Notes: generated from the sequence alone by a model not told the origin. A stretch of 64,000 nucleotides of DNA from Alkalibacterium sp034520745 (GCA_034520745.1 JAXHNF010000002.1:47457-111456); one strand, 5' to 3'; positions 39,219-48,674 are shown, numbered from the stretch's first letter. Numbers and translations are program-made.

Positions 39219-39540
39219 GAAATCAGCTATATGCGCCTTTCGCTGTGAGAAAAAGGGCGAAAGGCGCATAAAGTGCAGATATAGACCCTTCAGGTTGAAG
39301 AACAGAAGCTGAAGGACGTATAAAGAGCAGATGTGCGACCTTCAGTGAAGAAAACAGAGCGCGAAAGGTGTATAAATTACGGTTATACGCCTTTCAAGCA
39401 GAAGAATCGAGGGGGAAAGTCGTATAAAGTACCGATATGCGACCTTCAGCACGAATCACATGCCACGAACGTCTTATAAAGCAATGATATACGCCTTTTA
39501 ACTAGAGAACAGAACGCGAAAGTCAATAAACTGTCATTTT
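39219..39540. repeat. Degenerate 52-bp tandem repeat array, about six units
   Basis: Between aspD and glmS. The ATAAA of a GAAAGGCGTATAAA-like box recurs at 39268, 39320, 39372, 39424, 39476 and 39526: spacings 52, 52, 52, 52, 50. Each unit also has a TATACGCCTTTCA-like box followed by a GAAGAACAGA-like linker. The two boxes are near reverse complements (GAAAGGCGTATA / TATACGCCTTTC), so each unit can form a hairpin. No ORF spans the array. The rest of the 39137-39658 gap holds only the aspD and glmS terminators. Confidence 0.85.
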
Positions 39541-39605
39541 CACTAAATGACCCAGGAAAACAGAAGCTGTCAGAAATCGAGTCCCGATTTCTTACCTTAT
39601 AAACA

Positions 39606-39651
39606 GAAAGAAGCCTGCAGCATCCGTCGAGACGGATACTGCAGCTTCTTC
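39606..39651 (-). terminator. Hairpin after glmS
   Basis: GAAAGAAGCCTGCAGCATCCGTC is imperfectly complementary to the segment ending GCAGCTTCTTC (39651). It lies just beyond the glmS stop; the T tract is weak. Confidence 0.6.
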
Positions 39652-39658
39652 AATTAAT

Positions 39659-41471
39659 TTATTCAACAGTTACGGATTTTGCGAGGTTACGCGGTTTGTC
39701 TACGTCGTTTCCGCGGTGCAGGCTGCAATAGTATGAAAGCAGCTGTGTCGGTAAAACACTGACGAGCGGAGACAGGATCGGATTGACCTGTGGAATCACG
39801 ATGTGATCGTCCGGGACGGCTGAGTCCATCCATGGAAATGACCATCGTATGTGCTCCACGGGCTTTTGTTTCCTGCAGGTTGCCTCTCGTATGTCCGGGC
39901 AACGGATTTTTCTGTGACGATGGCAATGACCGGTGTGCCTTCTTCGATCAGTGCGATGGTTCCGTGTTTCAAGTTCGCCGGCTGCGAAACCTTCCGTCTG
40001 GATATAGGAAATTTCTTTCAATTTCAGTGCCGCTTCCAGAGCAACATGGTAATCCATTCCGCGTCCGATATAGAAGGCGTTGCGTGAAACACTCAGATAT
40101 TCAGCTGCAAGCTCTTCGATTTTTTCCTTGTCATCAACGATTGCCTGCATGGCATTGGCAACGATCCCGATATCATGCAGCATTCGGTCTTTTTTCAGGA
40201 TGCCCTTTTTCAGGCCGATGACTTCACTCAAGATGGCTAACACAGCAATCTGAGCTGTATAGGCTTTTGTTGAGGCGACAGCGATCTCGGGTCCGGCATG
40301 TAACAGCAGCGTAAAGTTGGACTCGCGTGACAGGGTCGAACCGGCCACATTCGTCACTGTCAGTGATGGATGCCCAAGTGCGTTCGTCTTCACAAGAACC
40401 TGACGACTGTCTGCTGTTTCTCCGCTTTGAGAGATAAAGATAAAGAACGGTTTTTCCGACAGGATCGGTGTATGGTAGCCGAATTCACTGGATACATGCA
40501 CTTCGGTAGGGATGTGAGTCATCTTTTCAATCAGTTCCTTACCTACTAAACCGGCATGATAGCTGGTTCCGGCAGCAATGACGTAAATACGGTCAGCATC
40601 CAGCATTTCATCAACGATAGCCTGATCGACAGACAAATGGCCCTTGTCGTCCTGATATTTAAGTAAAATCTTGCGCATCACAGCAGGCTGTTCGTCGATT
40701 TCTTTCAGCATGTAATAAGGGTAAGTGCCTTTTTCCAGATCATCTGAATCGATTTCAGCAGTGTAAGAGTCACGCTCGATGACGTCTCCGCTGTAGTTTT
40801 CGATGATCAGGGATTCACGTGTGACTGTTGCAACTTCCTTGTCCATCAGTTCCACAAACTGATTGGTTTCCTTGATCATAGCCATGGCATCACTGCAGAT
40901 GACGTTGAAGCCATCGCCTTTGCCGAGCAGAAGCGGGCTCTTGTTTTTCGCAGCAAGAATGACATCCGGGTTTTCGCTGTCCATTAGGGCGATCGCATAA
41001 GAGCCTTCCAGAGCAACGATGGCTTTCTTGAAGGCATCGACAGGTGTCAGCTCGTCATTTTCCACGAACCAGGCAATCAGCTGAACAATGATTTCGGTAT
41101 CTGTATCACTCTTAAGTTCAACATCCGGCAAGTAAGCGTCTTTGACTTCCTGATAGTTTTCAATGACGCCGTTATGAACGATCGTGAAGCGTTCGCTCTG
41201 ATGACTGATGCGGGTGGGCATTGCGGACGCTTGGAGCGCCATGTGTAGCCCAGCGTGTATGACCGATTCCGGCAGTCGCTTCAACGTTTCCGTCGACTTT
41301 TTCACGTAAAGCGGCGATCCGGCCTTTTTCCTTGAATAAATGCCCGTCGTGCGCTTTATTCATAACGTATATACCAGCTGAGTCGTACCCGCGGTATTCC
41401 AGTTTTTCCAGTCCATGAAGCAGAATATCTTTAGCATCTTTTCTTCCAATGTATCCTACGATTCCACACAT
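39659..41471 (-). CDS. glmS: Glutamine--fructose-6-phosphate aminotransferase (several indels)
   Basis: First step of amino-sugar synthesis, making glucosamine-6-P for the GlmM/GlmU route. Seen: start ATG at 41471 placing the catalytic nucleophile at Cys2 (MCGIVGYIGRKDAKDILL); YRGYDSAGI; GHTRWATHG; NGVIENYQEVK; SDTDTEIIVQLI; two SIS domains with GTSYHAG, ISQSGETADSRQVL, AVASTKAYT; and C-terminus DVDKPRNLAKSVTVE. Indels near 41205 and three more in about 39820-39980 break the frame; corrected length is ~603 residues. No glmS ribozyme was found upstream. Essential, so likely sequence errors. Confidence 0.94.
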
Positions 41472-41563
41472 TATTTTTTCCACCTTCCAGAGAACGAATT
41501 ATATTATATTGGTATAGACCTGAACTGTCGGTTTACAGACAGAACTTAGTGACAAGCATTACT

Positions 41564-41592
41564 ATAATAAAAGTATTAACAGTTAAAGTCAA
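41564..41592 (-). promoter_or_regulatory. glmS promoter
   Basis: On the minus strand: TTGACT (41592-41587), 17-nt spacer, TATTAT (41569-41564), about 93 nt before the start. Confidence 0.7.
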
Positions 41593-41786
41593 TACAATTG
41601 AGCAATCATGGATGATACGGGTGGTATAGTTGCCATATTTAGTTTGAAAAGTAAAAGATCATCCAGATTATAAACCACGCAGTCTCCTTATGATATAAGT
41701 GAAAGAGGACTTAGTCAAGCAAATGGAATTGACGAAAGCGGATGTATGTACAACGCTGTAAATAGTGTCATACCGCGTTAAAATAA

Positions 41787-41815
41787 TTGTACTCCGATTT
41801 TTTATATGGTATTAT
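41787..41815 (+). promoter_or_regulatory. Promoter of the lipoprotein gene
   Basis: TTGTAC (41787-41792), 17-nt spacer, TATTAT (41810-41815). The 41472-41893 gap otherwise holds only the divergent glmS promoter; nothing else recognised. Confidence 0.65.
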
Positions 41816-41893
41816 TACCTCGAATCAAAACTGTCTGAGTTGCTGCACAGGTGTAGTGATTCAGATACAAGAATCTGGGAGGAATGAATAATA

Positions 41894-42442
41894 ATGGATT
41901 ACAAGAAATTAGTAAGTCTGCTGGCGATCTCATCTTTCGCTTTAGCCGCATGCGAGACCGATGAAACGCAAGATACAGAAGATGCAGTTGAAGAAACTGT
42001 GGATGAGACAGAAGATACTGCTGAAGATACAGGTGAAGAAACTGAAGAAGCTGCTGAAGATACAGAAGAAAGCGCCCATGACATCATCGACGGTATCGGT
42101 GAAGATCTGGACTATACCTCTTCTATCGGACTGACCGTAAGTGGCGGATCATGGTCACAGGACGGGTATGTCTTTACTCCTGAAAATGGTGAAGCGACCG
42201 TGAACGGATTAGCCGAATCAGGCGAAGATGTTGAAGAAGTCTTTGCTTTCGTCATTCAGGACGGCGAAGTCATTGAAAAGCCGGAAGTCGCGGAAGGCGA
42301 ATTCACATACACGGCGAGTGCCTCTGATGAAGACCAGCAATATCAGGTCGGTGTATCGGAAGAAGATCTCTGGGAAGTCGGCGACGAAGCCGATGCCGAA
42401 GAGCTGACAAGATATGAAGACGTCATTATTTCAGCCAACTAG
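41894..42442 (+). CDS. Putative lipoprotein with an acidic repeat linker
   Basis: 182-residue extracytoplasmic lipoprotein of unknown function. Seen: signal peptide with lipobox LAAC (Cys20); a strongly acidic Thr/Glu/Asp linker (residues ~22-62, ETVDETEDTAEDTGEETEE-like); then a ~115-residue globular part starting LDYTSSIGLTVSGGSWSQDG with alternating beta-type residues. ATG has GGGAGGAATGA upstream; promoter at 41787 and terminator at 42465 make it monocistronic. pI is very low, consistent with a halophilic or alkaliphilic lifestyle, but this is inference. No family recognised. Confidence 0.8.
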   Translation: MDYKKLVSLLAISSFALAACETDETQDTEDAVEETVDETEDTAEDTGEETEEAAEDTEESAHDIIDGIGEDLDYTSSIGLTVSGGSWSQDGYVFTPENGEATVNGLAESGEDVEEVFAFVIQDGEVIEKPEVAEGEFTYTASASDEDQQYQVGVSEEDLWEVGDEADAEELTRYEDVIISAN

Positions 42443-42464
42443 CCGTATCAGCAAAAATACAGGC

Positions 42465-42501
42465 AGCCGCAAGATTCTTTCAGAGGATCTTGCGGCTTTT
42501 T
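42465..42501 (+). terminator. Terminator after the lipoprotein gene
   Basis: AGCCGCAAGAT pairs perfectly with ATCTTGCGGCT, 11-nt loop, T5. Confidence 0.93.
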
Positions 42502-42591
42502 GTGTTCTTCATTGTTTCTTTATAAATATCCTGTATACTGGCGTATGTAAACTGTACAGCAATCCACAAGAAACTCTACAAAGGAATGAAT

Positions 42592-42996
42592 ATGATGCAA
42601 TGGATCAGCAAAGTGCTTTTTTATATGAAAGGCCGCTATGGCTACGATGAATTTTCAAAGACCCTGATAATAGCCGGACTGATATTAGGGGTGTTCAGCA
42701 ACTTTTCTCAAGGGATGCTGCTGAGCGTATTGGGACTCGCTTCAATCGCTTTCGGTGCGCTGCGTATTGTTTCCAAAGAAAAAGCGAACCGTCGCAAAGA
42801 ACTGCAGCAGTATATCAAAGTCAAACAGTCTGTTTTGTCCAGTTATAGAAAATACAGAAACCGCTGGATACAAAGGAAAACCTTTAAAATAACTAAATGT
42901 CCGAACTGCAGACAGAAGATCAGAGTTCCAAGGGGAAGAAAGAAAATTCGTGTGACCTGTCCCTCCTGCCGGCAGAAATTCATCAAAAAAACCTGA
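42592..42996 (+). CDS. Membrane protein with C-terminal zinc ribbon
   Basis: 134-residue protein of unknown function. Seen: one or two hydrophobic segments (residues ~22-58, TLIIAGLILGVF and MLLSVLGLASIAFGAL), a basic stretch rich in Lys/Arg/Tyr, then a four-Cys zinc ribbon CPNCRQKIRVPRGRKKIRVTCPSC-RQKF near the C-terminus (pattern CxxC-x18-CxxC). The start at 42592 is chosen because AAAGGA ends 6 nt upstream; an earlier ATG at 42586 is too close to it. The basic, zinc-ribbon tail could bind nucleic acid; this is inference. Intact. Confidence 0.72.
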   Translation: MMQWISKVLFYMKGRYGYDEFSKTLIIAGLILGVFSNFSQGMLLSVLGLASIAFGALRIVSKEKANRRKELQQYIKVKQSVLSSYRKYRNRWIQRKTFKITKCPNCRQKIRVPRGRKKIRVTCPSCRQKFIKKT

Positions 42997-43027
42997 CTGC
43001 TATCAAGTGGGTCAATGATTAAAATTA

Positions 43028-43080
43028 TGTTATAATAGTAGAATAATAAAAAAGACTGGACGTCACCGTTCAGCTTTTTT
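43028..43080 (+). promoter_or_regulatory. pth-mfd promoter with an early attenuator-like hairpin
   Basis: TGTTATAAT (43028-43036) is a TGnTATAAT extended -10. Just downstream, AAAAAAGACTG (43048-43058) pairs with CAGCTTTTTT (43071-43080) with one bulge, forming a terminator-like hairpin within ~45 nt of the start. The leader then runs 100 nt to pth. Confidence 0.5.
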
Positions 43081-43180
43081 GTGTGTTCAAGACTATTTTA
43101 TACCAGAATCAGACAGAACGGCAGGACAGAAAAGGGATTCCCTTCAACTGCCGGCTAATGTATGTATAAGGAGACAATGT

Positions 43181-43742
43181 ATGAAACTAATAATCGGACT
43201 GGGCAACCCCGGTGGGAAATACGCAAAAACAAAACACAATATCGGCTTTATCACGCTGGACGAGATCGCTTATCAGAAAGGCTGGATTTTCAACCGTTCC
43301 AACTTTGAATCGGTTTATGCTGAAGGCATGATAGAGCTCGGAAAAAGTGATACTGGTAAAACCGCAGACCTATATGAATGATTCCGGACGTTCCGTCAGA
43401 CAGTGGCTGGACTACTACGATTTGTCGGCTGAAGACATCGTGGTAGTCTATGACGATATGGATCTGCCTGTAGGGAAAATCCGTTTGAGGCAAAAAGGCG
43501 GCGCAGGTGGACATAACGGCATCAAGGACATCATCGATCACATAGGCACGAAAAACTTCAATCGTCTGCGTGTAGGTGTGGGCCGTCCGTTTGAAAACCA
43601 GTCGGTCGTGTCGCATGTCCTCAGTCCTTTCCATAAATCCGATCATGAAAATATGCTGTTTGCTGTTAAAAAAGCGGCTGATGCAGCAGTGTACTGGACA
43701 GAAGGCCATACTTACATGGATACGATGACGCAATTCAATTGA
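43181..43742 (+). CDS. pth: Peptidyl-tRNA hydrolase (one +1 indel)
   Basis: Recycles peptidyl-tRNA released from ribosomes. Seen: KLIIGLGNPGGKYAKTKHNIGF with Asn9 and catalytic His19; KPQTYMNDSGRSV; VVYDDMDLPVGKIRLR (Asp); GGAGGHNGIKDII; FNRLRVGVGRP. An extra A in an A run near 43345 breaks the frame; corrected EGMIELGKVILVKPQTYM gives 186 residues, the usual length. ATG follows AAGGAGACAATGT. The stop overlaps the region just before mfd, the conserved pth-mfd pair. Confidence 0.94.
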
Positions 43743-43762
43743 GAAAAAAGGAGTTAATCAGC

Positions 43763-46700
43763 GTGTCACAATTACACACATTTCTAAGCAGCAAGCCTTC
43801 ATTTCAGGATGTTTTTGATACGATCTCAAAACAGAGCCGTCAGCTGCTGACAGGGATCGCCGGTTCGGCACGAACACTGATGCTTCAGGCGCTGCTTGAA
43901 GAAAAGCAGAAGCCTGTCATCGTGTTCACTCAGAATCTGTACTATGCGAATCAGATGATCGCTGACTTGACCGGTCTAATACCTGAAGATCAGCTCTTTC
44001 TGTTCTCCGCTGACGACATGCTCCATGCAGAAATGGCTGTGGCCTCGCCCGAAGCGAGAGCGGACCGGGTAAAAGCCTTGGATTTCCTGCTGAAGGAAGA
44101 ACCGGGGATCGTGGTGGTCCCGCTCGCCGGGGCACGCAAGATTCTGCCCAGTCCCGAGGAGTTCCGTGAGGCGGAGTTATCCTTTACTTTAGGGGGCGAC
44201 GTGGATCTGGAACAAGTAACGCTCAGACTGACAGAAATGGGGTATCGCCGTGAACAGAAGGTGACGACTCCGGGTGAATACAGTATCCGCGGGGGAATTA
44301 TCGATATTTACCCGCTGACGGAAGAAAGTCCCGTCCGGATCGAGCTCTTCGACGTTGAAGTGGATTCGCTGCGTTACTTTGATGCGGATACACAGCGTTC
44401 CAGTCACAATGTAAAGCAGGTAAAAGTTATACCCGCTACGGATGCCCTGCTGAACGTGGACGAGAAAGAGGAGATACTCAAACGCTTTGACAAAGCACTC
44501 TCACGCTCGCTGAAGAAGGTAAAGGAAGAAGAGCGCAGGGAGCAGCTGACCGAGAATACCAATGCTGTCATGGAGGCCATCAGAGAAGAAACGTATACAG
44601 AGGAACTGGCGAAGTATACGGACCTTCTATATAAAGACAAGGCTACGGTCATAGACTATGCCTCCAAAGAAGCCGTTCTGGTCATGGATGAATACCCGCG
44701 GATCCTGGAAAATGAGGCCCGGCTGGATGAAGAAGAAGCTCAGTGGATGACCAGCCAGCTTTCCGATGGCAATATCCTTTATGATCAGTCCTTTTCGCTG
44801 TCCTTCAGAGAATCTCTCAAGCGGGCCTCTCAGTCACAGCTTCATTTCGCCTTGTTTCAAAAAGGCATGCAGGGACTTAAGCTGGATGCTATCCATCCTT
44901 TTCAGTACCGGACCATGCAGAAGTTTTTCGGTCAGATGCCGCTGGTGAAAACCGAAATGGAACGATGGAAAAAACAGGAGTACACCGTCGTAGTGATGAC
45001 TGAAAGTGAAGAGCGGGCGGAGAAGGTGCATCAGACCCTTTTGAATTTCGAAATAAAAAGTATCCTGTCCAAAGACGGCACGCTAAGACCGGGACTGACT
45101 CAGGTCATCACGTCAAGCGTGCAGACAGGCTTTGAACTGCCTCAGGAGAAACTCGCCGTGCTGACAGAAAAGGAACTGTTCAACCGGATACCGAAGAAAA
45201 AACCGCGGCGTCAGACGATCACCAATGCGGAAAGGCTCAAGAGCTATTCGGAACTGGAAAAAGGCGATTATGTGGTTCATGTGAATCACGGGATCGGTCA
45301 GTTCACAGGCATGGAGACGATGGAGATCGGCGGGGTCCATCAGGATTACCTTTCCGTGGTCTACAGCGATACCTCCCGGTTGTTTATTCCAGTGACCCAG
45401 CTGAACCTGCTTCAAAAGTATGTTTCCTCTGAAGGGAAAACACCGAAGCTGAACAAACTCGGAGGCACATCCTGGGCGAAGACGAAAAATAAAGTCGCGG
45501 CTCAGGTGGAAGATATCGCGGACGATCTGATCAAGCTCTACGCCGCTCGGGAAGAGAAGGTCGGTTATGCCTTCACCGAAGATGACTCTTTTCAGGATGA
45601 TTTCGACGAAGCTTTCCCCTATACAGAAACGGAAGATCAGATGCGTTCGATCAGAGAAGTGAAGCGGGACATGGAAAAACCGAAACCTATGGATCGTCTG
45701 CTTGTGGGAGACGTCGGATACGGGAAAACGGAAGTAGCCATGCGGGCAGCCTTTAAAGCGGTCCAGGACGGAAAGCAGGTCGCCTTTTTGGTCCCGACCA
45801 CTGTCCTGGCGCAGCAGCATTATGAAACGATGCTCGAACGCTTCGTTGACTTTCCTGTGGAAATCGGTCTTTTGAGCCGTTTCAGAACGGGCAAGCAGCT
45901 GAATGAGACCGTCGAAAAGCTCAGAAAGGGAAAAGTAGATATCGTCGTGGGCACACACCGTGTCTTGTCCAAGGATATTGTCTTTCAGGATCTGGGTCTC
46001 TTGATCGTCGATGAAGAACAGCGCTTCGGGGTCGAGCATAAAGAACGACTCAAGCAGCTGAAGAACGAGGTGGACGTTCTGACGCTGACAGCCACACCGA
46101 TCCCGCGGACGCTGCACATGTCCATGCTGGGGGTCAGAGACTTGTCTGTCATTGAAACGCCTCCGGCCAACCGGTATCCGGTGCAGACGTATGTGATGGA
46201 AATGAATTCGCCTGTGGTGCAGGAATCCATCCAGAGAGAAATGGCACGCGGGGGTCAGGTGTTTTATCTGCATAACCGCGTAAGTACGATCGAACAGCGG
46301 GCGGATGAACTGCAGAAACTCGTTCCTGAGGCTCGCATCGCCCATGCTCATGGTCAGATGAGCGAGAATCAGCTGGAGAATGTCCTCTATCAGTTCGTCC
46401 AAGGCGAGTTCGACTTGCTCGTGACCACAACGATCATTGAAACCGGTGTGGACATTCCGAATGTAAATACTCTCATCGTAGAAGATGCTGACCGGATGGG
46501 ATTGTCTCAGCTCTATCAGCTGAGAGGACGTGTCGGGCGGAGCAGCCGGATCGCTTATGCTTATTTCATGCATCAGCCCAATAAAGTACTGACAGAAGTG
46601 AGTGAAAAGCGGCTCCAGGCCATTAAGGACTTCACGGAACTGGGCTCCGGCTTCAAGATCGCGATGCGGGACCTGGCCATCCGCGGAGCTGGGAACCTGC

Positions 46701-47326
46701 TCGGCCAGCAGCAGCACGGGTTCATCGACAGTGTCGGGTTTGATCTTTACTCTCAGATGCTTTCTGAAGCAGTGGCCAGAAAACGTGGGGACAAGACGCA
46801 GGTCAAGACGAATGTGGAAATGGACCTGTCGGTGGATGCTTATCTTCCGGGGACGTATGTCGAAGATGAGAGACAAAAGATCGAATTGTACAAACGCATA
46901 CGTCAGTTCTCTTCGGAGGATGACTTCGTTGAACTGCAGGACGAGCTGATCGACCGCTTCGGAGACTACCCTCAGGCAGTGTCGGACCTCCTGACTGTCG
47001 GCCTGCTCAAAATGTACAGTGAAACGGCTCTGATCGCTAACATCAAGCGAGAAAATAACAAAATCACAGTAACATTTTCTCCAGAAGGCAAGCGCCAATA
47101 TCCGCTGTCGGAGATATTCAGGGCGCTGAAAGACATTCCGATGAAAACGGACATGCAGGCGGAGGAAAAACTCGCTATCGACTTCAAAGTGCCGAAAACC
47201 ATGGAGGATAACGAATGGCTGGACGCCCTTGTCCACTTCGCAAAAATCTGCGCAGCATACCGACTGGAAAATGAAAAGAAAAAAGATGACCAGGCGGAGC
47301 AGGATCAGCAGACTCAAGAAAAATAA
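43763..47326 (+). CDS. mfd: Transcription-repair coupling factor Mfd
   Basis: ATP-dependent translocase that displaces stalled RNA polymerase and recruits UvrA. Domains in order: UvrB-homology module (residues ~1-320, GIAGSARTLMLQALL, GGIIDIYPLT), RNAP-interacting CarD-like domain (EKGDYVVHVNHGIGQFTGM, YSDTSRLFIPVTQLNLL), RecG-like SF2 motor (Walker A LLVGDVGYGKTEVAMRA; VDEEQRFGV; TATPIPRTL; GRVGRSSRIAYAYF) and C-terminal D7 domain. GTG at 43763 is chosen because AAAAGGAG lies ~9 nt upstream; a TTG at 43739 overlaps the pth stop. 1187 residues, intact, in contrast to many neighbours. Confidence 0.96.
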   Translation: MSQLHTFLSSKPSFQDVFDTISKQSRQLLTGIAGSARTLMLQALLEEKQKPVIVFTQNLYYANQMIADLTGLIPEDQLFLFSADDMLHAEMAVASPEARADRVKALDFLLKEEPGIVVVPLAGARKILPSPEEFREAELSFTLGGDVDLEQVTLRLTEMGYRREQKVTTPGEYSIRGGIIDIYPLTEESPVRIELFDVEVDSLRYFDADTQRSSHNVKQVKVIPATDALLNVDEKEEILKRFDKALSRSLKKVKEEERREQLTENTNAVMEAIREETYTEELAKYTDLLYKDKATVIDYASKEAVLVMDEYPRILENEARLDEEEAQWMTSQLSDGNILYDQSFSLSFRESLKRASQSQLHFALFQKGMQGLKLDAIHPFQYRTMQKFFGQMPLVKTEMERWKKQEYTVVVMTESEERAEKVHQTLLNFEIKSILSKDGTLRPGLTQVITSSVQTGFELPQEKLAVLTEKELFNRIPKKKPRRQTITNAERLKSYSELEKGDYVVHVNHGIGQFTGMETMEIGGVHQDYLSVVYSDTSRLFIPVTQLNLLQKYVSSEGKTPKLNKLGGTSWAKTKNKVAAQVEDIADDLIKLYAAREEKVGYAFTEDDSFQDDFDEAFPYTETEDQMRSIREVKRDMEKPKPMDRLLVGDVGYGKTEVAMRAAFKAVQDGKQVAFLVPTTVLAQQHYETMLERFVDFPVEIGLLSRFRTGKQLNETVEKLRKGKVDIVVGTHRVLSKDIVFQDLGLLIVDEEQRFGVEHKERLKQLKNEVDVLTLTATPIPRTLHMSMLGVRDLSVIETPPANRYPVQTYVMEMNSPVVQESIQREMARGGQVFYLHNRVSTIEQRADELQKLVPEARIAHAHGQMSENQLENVLYQFVQGEFDLLVTTTIIETGVDIPNVNTLIVEDADRMGLSQLYQLRGRVGRSSRIAYAYFMHQPNKVLTEVSEKRLQAIKDFTELGSGFKIAMRDLAIRGAGNLLGQQQHGFIDSVGFDLYSQMLSEAVARKRGDKTQVKTNVEMDLSVDAYLPGTYVEDERQKIELYKRIRQFSSEDDFVELQDELIDRFGDYPQAVSDLLTVGLLKMYSETALIANIKRENNKITVTFSPEGKRQYPLSEIFRALKDIPMKTDMQAEEKLAIDFKVPKTMEDNEWLDALVHFAKICAAYRLENEKKKDDQAEQDQQTQEK

Positions 47327-47344
47327 AAGATCAGGGAGGAAACC

Positions 47345-48406
47345 ATGCATAGCATTCATGTCGTCGGACTCGGTCCGGGAGATAAAGATCAGATGCCTGT
47401 CAAAATAGAAAAGATCCTCAAAGAAACAGATACTGTTTACTTGAGGACTGAAGATCATCCCGCTGTCAGTGAACTTAAAGCGGATGGTGTAAGATTTGAA
47501 TCATTTGATTATTTATATGAGGAGAACAATAAAGATTTCGAGAAAGTATATTCAGCCATCGTCAAAAAGCTGATCGAGCTGGCCGAAGGAAGAGACATCG
47601 TCTATGCGGTGCCCGGTCACCCGATGGTTGCGGAAAAATCTGTGAAAGATCTATTGAAATCATATGACAGCGTCAAGATCATAGGCGGGAAAAGTTTCAT
47701 CGATGATCTCTTCCAGTCTGTCACGGTCGACCCCGTGGAAGGCTTTCAGCTGCTGGATTCATTTGAATTGAATCCGGACACCCTCAATACCGGCCAGCAT
47801 GTCATCGTCATGCAGGTCTTCAATGCCCTGATGGCCGGCGAAGTGAAGCTGACGCTGATGGAAAAATATCCGGATGATCACGAGGTCGCTGTTATCGATG
47901 CGGCCGGCAGCAGGCAGGAAACCATACAGTGGATGCCTTTATATGAAATCGACCGCTTTGAAGGCATCTATAACTTAAGGTCCTTATACATTCCACCCTT
48001 GGAACTGGACGAACAGGTCACGTCACTTTCAACGCTGCAGTACTACATTGATAGAGTGACTGATGCTGAGCAGGGTGATGTGTGGATCAATGAACAGTCA
48101 GCTCAGTCACTTATACGCTACCTAAGAGAAGAAACAGAAGAACTGGTAGACGCTATCGAAAAAGATGACAGCGAGAACTGGATGGAAGAGCTCGGGGACG
48201 TTCTGGTCCAGCTCTTATATCAGTCCAGCATAGCTGAAAAGGAAGGGCTGTTCACGTTTGAAGACGTACTTGAAACGGTGAACCGTAAAATCAGACGACG
48301 GCATCCGCATGTATTTGACGGTGTGAAAGCTGATACACCAAAAGAGGTGGATGCATTGTGGCAGAAGATAAAAGCAGAAGAAAAGAGGCAGAAAGATGAG
48401 ACTTGA
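47345..48406 (+). CDS. yabN: YabN-like protein: tetrapyrrole methylase plus MazG domain
   Basis: Fusion of an N-terminal tetrapyrrole (corrin/porphyrin) methylase-like domain (residues ~1-215, HVVGLGPGDKDQMP, VYAVPGHPMVAEKSV) with one MazG nucleotide pyrophosphohydrolase domain (residues ~235-350, LREETEELVDAIEKDDSENWMEELGDVLVQLLY with EExxE and ExxD metal ligands). 353 residues: B. subtilis YabN is longer because it has more MazG sequence. Likely removes abnormal NTPs; the role of the methylase part is unknown in the family. It overlaps rqcP by 11 bp and follows mfd by 18 bp. Confidence 0.88.
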   Translation: MHSIHVVGLGPGDKDQMPVKIEKILKETDTVYLRTEDHPAVSELKADGVRFESFDYLYEENNKDFEKVYSAIVKKLIELAEGRDIVYAVPGHPMVAEKSVKDLLKSYDSVKIIGGKSFIDDLFQSVTVDPVEGFQLLDSFELNPDTLNTGQHVIVMQVFNALMAGEVKLTLMEKYPDDHEVAVIDAAGSRQETIQWMPLYEIDRFEGIYNLRSLYIPPLELDEQVTSLSTLQYYIDRVTDAEQGDVWINEQSAQSLIRYLREETEELVDAIEKDDSENWMEELGDVLVQLLYQSSIAEKEGLFTFEDVLETVNRKIRRRHPHVFDGVKADTPKEVDALWQKIKAEEKRQKDET

Positions 48407-48662
48407 TAAATTTCTGAAAATATCACGCATAATCAAAAGACGCTCTGTGGCGAAAGAGATTGCTGACAAAGACCGGATCCTGATCAATGGAAAGACGGCT
48501 AAATCCTCCAGCAAGGTAGCTGTGGGTGATGAACTGACGATCCGTTTCGGTAACAAAACCCTGAAGGTATCGATCGACGACATCAGGGACACGACCAAAA
48601 AAGACGAAGCAAAGAATCTCTACACGATCATCGAAGAAACACACGACCAGTCTTTTGAGTAA
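48396..48662 (+). CDS. rqcP: RNA-binding S4 domain protein RqcP
   Basis: 88-residue S4 protein (YabO/RqcP). In Firmicutes RqcP works with RqcH on the 50S subunit to add alanine tails to stalled nascent chains in ribosome quality control. Seen: MRLDKFLKISRIIKRRSVAKEI, ILINGKTAKSSSKVAVGDEL (S4 fold), and an acidic C-terminus. Intact. It overlaps yabN by 11 bp and is followed by a structured intergenic region with a terminator. Confidence 0.93.
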   Translation: MRLDKFLKISRIIKRRSVAKEIADKDRILINGKTAKSSSKVAVGDELTIRFGNKTLKVSIDDIRDTTKKDEAKNLYTIIEETHDQSFE

Positions 48663-48674
48663 AACAGTAATAAA

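Noticed and set aside
39219..39540. Possible CRISPR array
   Set aside because: Units are contiguous at a 52-bp period with degenerate, self-complementary boxes; there are no constant repeats alternating with unique spacers, and no cas gene.
41472..41893. glmS ribozyme upstream of glmS
   Set aside because: No ribozyme core is recognisable on the minus strand; only a promoter and SD.
45113..47458. 781-residue open frame on the minus strand opposite mfd
   Set aside because: Pure shadow of the mfd frame: no SD, no domain, and mfd itself is complete with all motifs.
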